Shown here: positions 62,758 to 64,000 of the stretch, one piece after another
Layout of the letters: each line of letters opens with the position of its first letter
How positions within the stretch are numbered: position 1 is the first letter of the stretch
Assembly (NCBI RefSeq): GCF_026000435.1
Contig: NZ_AP026764.1
Location: 62,001 to 126,000, forward strand
From: Vibrio sp. STUT-A11
GTDB lineage: Bacteria > Pseudomonadota > Gammaproteobacteria > Enterobacterales > Vibrionaceae
Direction: 5' to 3'
Length of the DNA stretch: 64,000 bases
The notes under the pieces: generated by a model
Told to the model about the DNA's origin: nothing
Seen by the model: only the letters and a program-made list of their open reading frames with translations
Database searches by the model: none
Program-made: the position numbers and the translations under genes

Positions 62758-63714
62758 ATGAAGAAAATCAAAATAACACTTATGACACTCATCGCCAGTA
62801 TGTCTCAAGCAACATTGGCATGGGCATATCCGCTCGATATTGATCACGGGCAAGGCGTCACGACAATTGAAAAACAGCCTTCGCGAGTCGTCGTTTTTGA
62901 CCTCGCATCTTTAGATACCATGGATGCATTAGGAGAGTCCGCAGTTGGAGTTCCTGATGTGTTACTACCAGCTTATCTGAATCACTATACTGATGAAAAA
63001 GTTGCCAAAGTTGGAACACTGTTTAAACCAGACTTCGATGCAATCAAAGCCCTCAATCCTGATCTTATTATTATTGCTGGACGCTCACGTTCTGCATACC
63101 CGGAACTCGCTGAGCTAGCACCAACGATTGATTTGAGTATTGATCCATCGAGTTTTGAGGCAGGAATCAGTCACAATCTAACGACGTTAGGCGCTATCTT
63201 TAACAAAGAGCAGCAAGCGAATAAATTGTTAACAGAATTAAATCAATCAATTGCATCAGTCCAATCACTGGGATCTAAGCAAGGCAGTGGCTTAGTGCTC
63301 TTTACGATCAAAGATAACATTATGCTCCACGCTCCAGGCGATCGATTCGGGATGTTGTATGGCTTGACTGGTCTATCTTCCGTTGTTGAACCTTCATCAG
63401 AACAAAAACCTAAAGTAAGACCAAAACCGGGCTCTGAGGAAGCGAAAGCGGCCAAGTTAGTAAGAGAACAGAAGCTGAAACAGGCGTTAGACAATAATCC
63501 TGAATGGCTCATTGTCCTTGATCGCGGCGCAGCGACAGGTGGAGAGGGGCAGGCTGAGCAGACGCTAGCAGCACGTAAAGCGATTGCGCAAACCTCGGCA
63601 TGGAAATCCGGCCAGACGTACTACGTAAATCCAACCAATTGGTATCTCGCGACGGGTGGTTATCAAAGTGTAAGTCTTACATTGTCAGCGCTACAAGCGC
63701 GTTTCAACAAGTAA
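62758..63714 (+). CDS. Periplasmic ferric-siderophore-binding protein (FecB/FhuD family)
   Basis: 318 residues from the ATG at 62758 (GAGAG upstream); the frame is open from 62626 but the earlier part is the intercistronic hairpin region. Signal peptide MKKIKITLMTLIASMSQATLAWA, no lipobox. Family features: RVVVFDLASLDTMDALG, KPDFDAIKALNPDLIIIAGR, and the C-terminal YYVNPTNWYLATGGYQSVSLTL. It should pass the siderophore from the receptor to an inner membrane ABC permease, but no permease or ATPase gene follows here. Confidence 0.9.
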   Translation: MKKIKITLMTLIASMSQATLAWAYPLDIDHGQGVTTIEKQPSRVVVFDLASLDTMDALGESAVGVPDVLLPAYLNHYTDEKVAKVGTLFKPDFDAIKALNPDLIIIAGRSRSAYPELAELAPTIDLSIDPSSFEAGISHNLTTLGAIFNKEQQANKLLTELNQSIASVQSLGSKQGSGLVLFTIKDNIMLHAPGDRFGMLYGLTGLSSVVEPSSEQKPKVRPKPGSEEAKAAKLVREQKLKQALDNNPEWLIVLDRGAATGGEGQAEQTLAARKAIAQTSAWKSGQTYYVNPTNWYLATGGYQSVSLTLSALQARFNK

Positions 63715-63830
63715 CTTAAACTGCACCCTATCGCCTTTTTATTAGGTAACACGATACAAAACCAGTATTGTGCAGTGAGGGCTGAAGTAAAGTTTGGGGT
63801 ACAACCTCAAAGCGCTTTAGCCCTCAAGCA

Positions 63831-64000
63831 TCACTTCTTCATCAGTTTTGCTAAATCAGCAAATGGATTGTATGTCGCACCTTGGTGTTCGTCTTCACCA
63901 GGTTTTATTTCACTGCCGTAACGCTCATGCTCTAGATACTTACTATGCTCATGATCGTGGCAATAGAGACATAACAACTCCCAGTTGCTGCCATCTTCCG
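63831..64000 (-). CDS. yajD: YajD-like HNH nuclease family protein (partial, cut by window end)
   Basis: The last 56 codons are visible on the minus strand, with TGA at 63831-63833. The text EDGSNWELLCLYCHDHEHSK with CLYCHDHEH, and the end YNPFADLAKLMKK, follow E. coli YajD closely, including the Cys-x2-Cys and His residues of the HNH/zinc motif. The N-terminal half lies beyond the window. Confidence 0.85.
   Translation of the reverse strand, partial: EDGSNWELLCLYCHDHEHSKYLEHERYGSEIKPGEDEHQGATYNPFADLAKLMKK

Noticed and set aside
63777..63825. Terminator between the siderophore-binding protein gene and yajD
   Set aside because: GAGGGCT/AGCCCTC could pair, but the 35-nt loop and lack of a T-run make it too weak to list.

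Overview
The window reads as chromosomal DNA of a marine gammaproteobacterium, most likely a Vibrio of the Harveyi clade and plausibly its second chromosome. The support is protein-level recognition of Vibrio-type SpeG, a CARB-family beta-lactamase homologue, a DUF3316-type protein and a YajD-type HNH protein, an AT-leaning composition, and a dispersed repeat whose ends begin ATACCCAAAT. There are no rRNA or tRNA genes, no CRISPR array and no insertion-sequence transposase. Assignments are from reading the sequence; no database search was possible.

Layout. 1-2757 (-): front part of a very large fused formate dehydrogenase, cut by the window edge. 2872-10504 (+): a copper/silver efflux operon with a MerR-type promoter, an outer membrane channel, an adaptor with two fused CusF domains, a CusA pump and a Met/His-rich cupredoxin. 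10512-15124: flavocytochrome-type reductase, a CARB-like protein that has lost its catalytic serine, speG, a universal stress protein and small ORFs. 15154-25955: two divergent operons around a 22-bp perfect palindrome. They carry a TRAP-TAXI transporter, a sialidase-like beta-propeller, a YhcH-type protein, an SDR, a DapA-family lyase, an iron-dependent alcohol dehydrogenase, a four-carbon acid sugar kinase, PdxA2 and a DeoR regulator. 26468-29760: alpha-amylase and N-methyltryptophan oxidase-like genes. 29770-37702: a MocR/GabR-type regulator lacking the PLP lysine, gabT, gabD, and a divergent DctPQM TRAP transporter, with repeated GTACCA boxes between the two units. 37710-41652: a permease with a CXXC partner, a 59-aa membrane protein and a sodium/proton antiporter. 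41722-46978: alanine racemase, a repeat element, and a dgcN-dgcA-dat D-amino-acid operon. 47065-58781: CAAX-type protease, dienelactone hydrolase, OYE reductase (with a gene remnant upstream), nitroreductase, three LysR regulators, formaldehyde dehydrogenase, a DUF3316-type protein and a GT39 glycosyltransferase. 58907-64000: GNAT, LysR, a Fur-box-controlled TonB receptor plus siderophore-binding protein, and a truncated yajD.

How the genes work together. The clearest candidate for an undescribed system is the divergent sugar-acid locus at 15154-25893. A coherent (inferred) chemistry is: import of an acidic sugar by TRAP-TAXI, release and ring opening by the sialidase-like and YhcH proteins, aldol cleavage by the DapA-type lyase to pyruvate plus a C4 fragment, redox adjustment by the dehydrogenases, and then phosphorylation and oxidative decarboxylation to dihydroxyacetone phosphate. 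Two proteins look like pseudoenzymes or repurposed folds: the CARB homologue (Ser70 to Gly, Ser130 to Asn) and the MocR-type regulator (PLP Lys to Ser, plus a C-terminal extension of about 110 residues).
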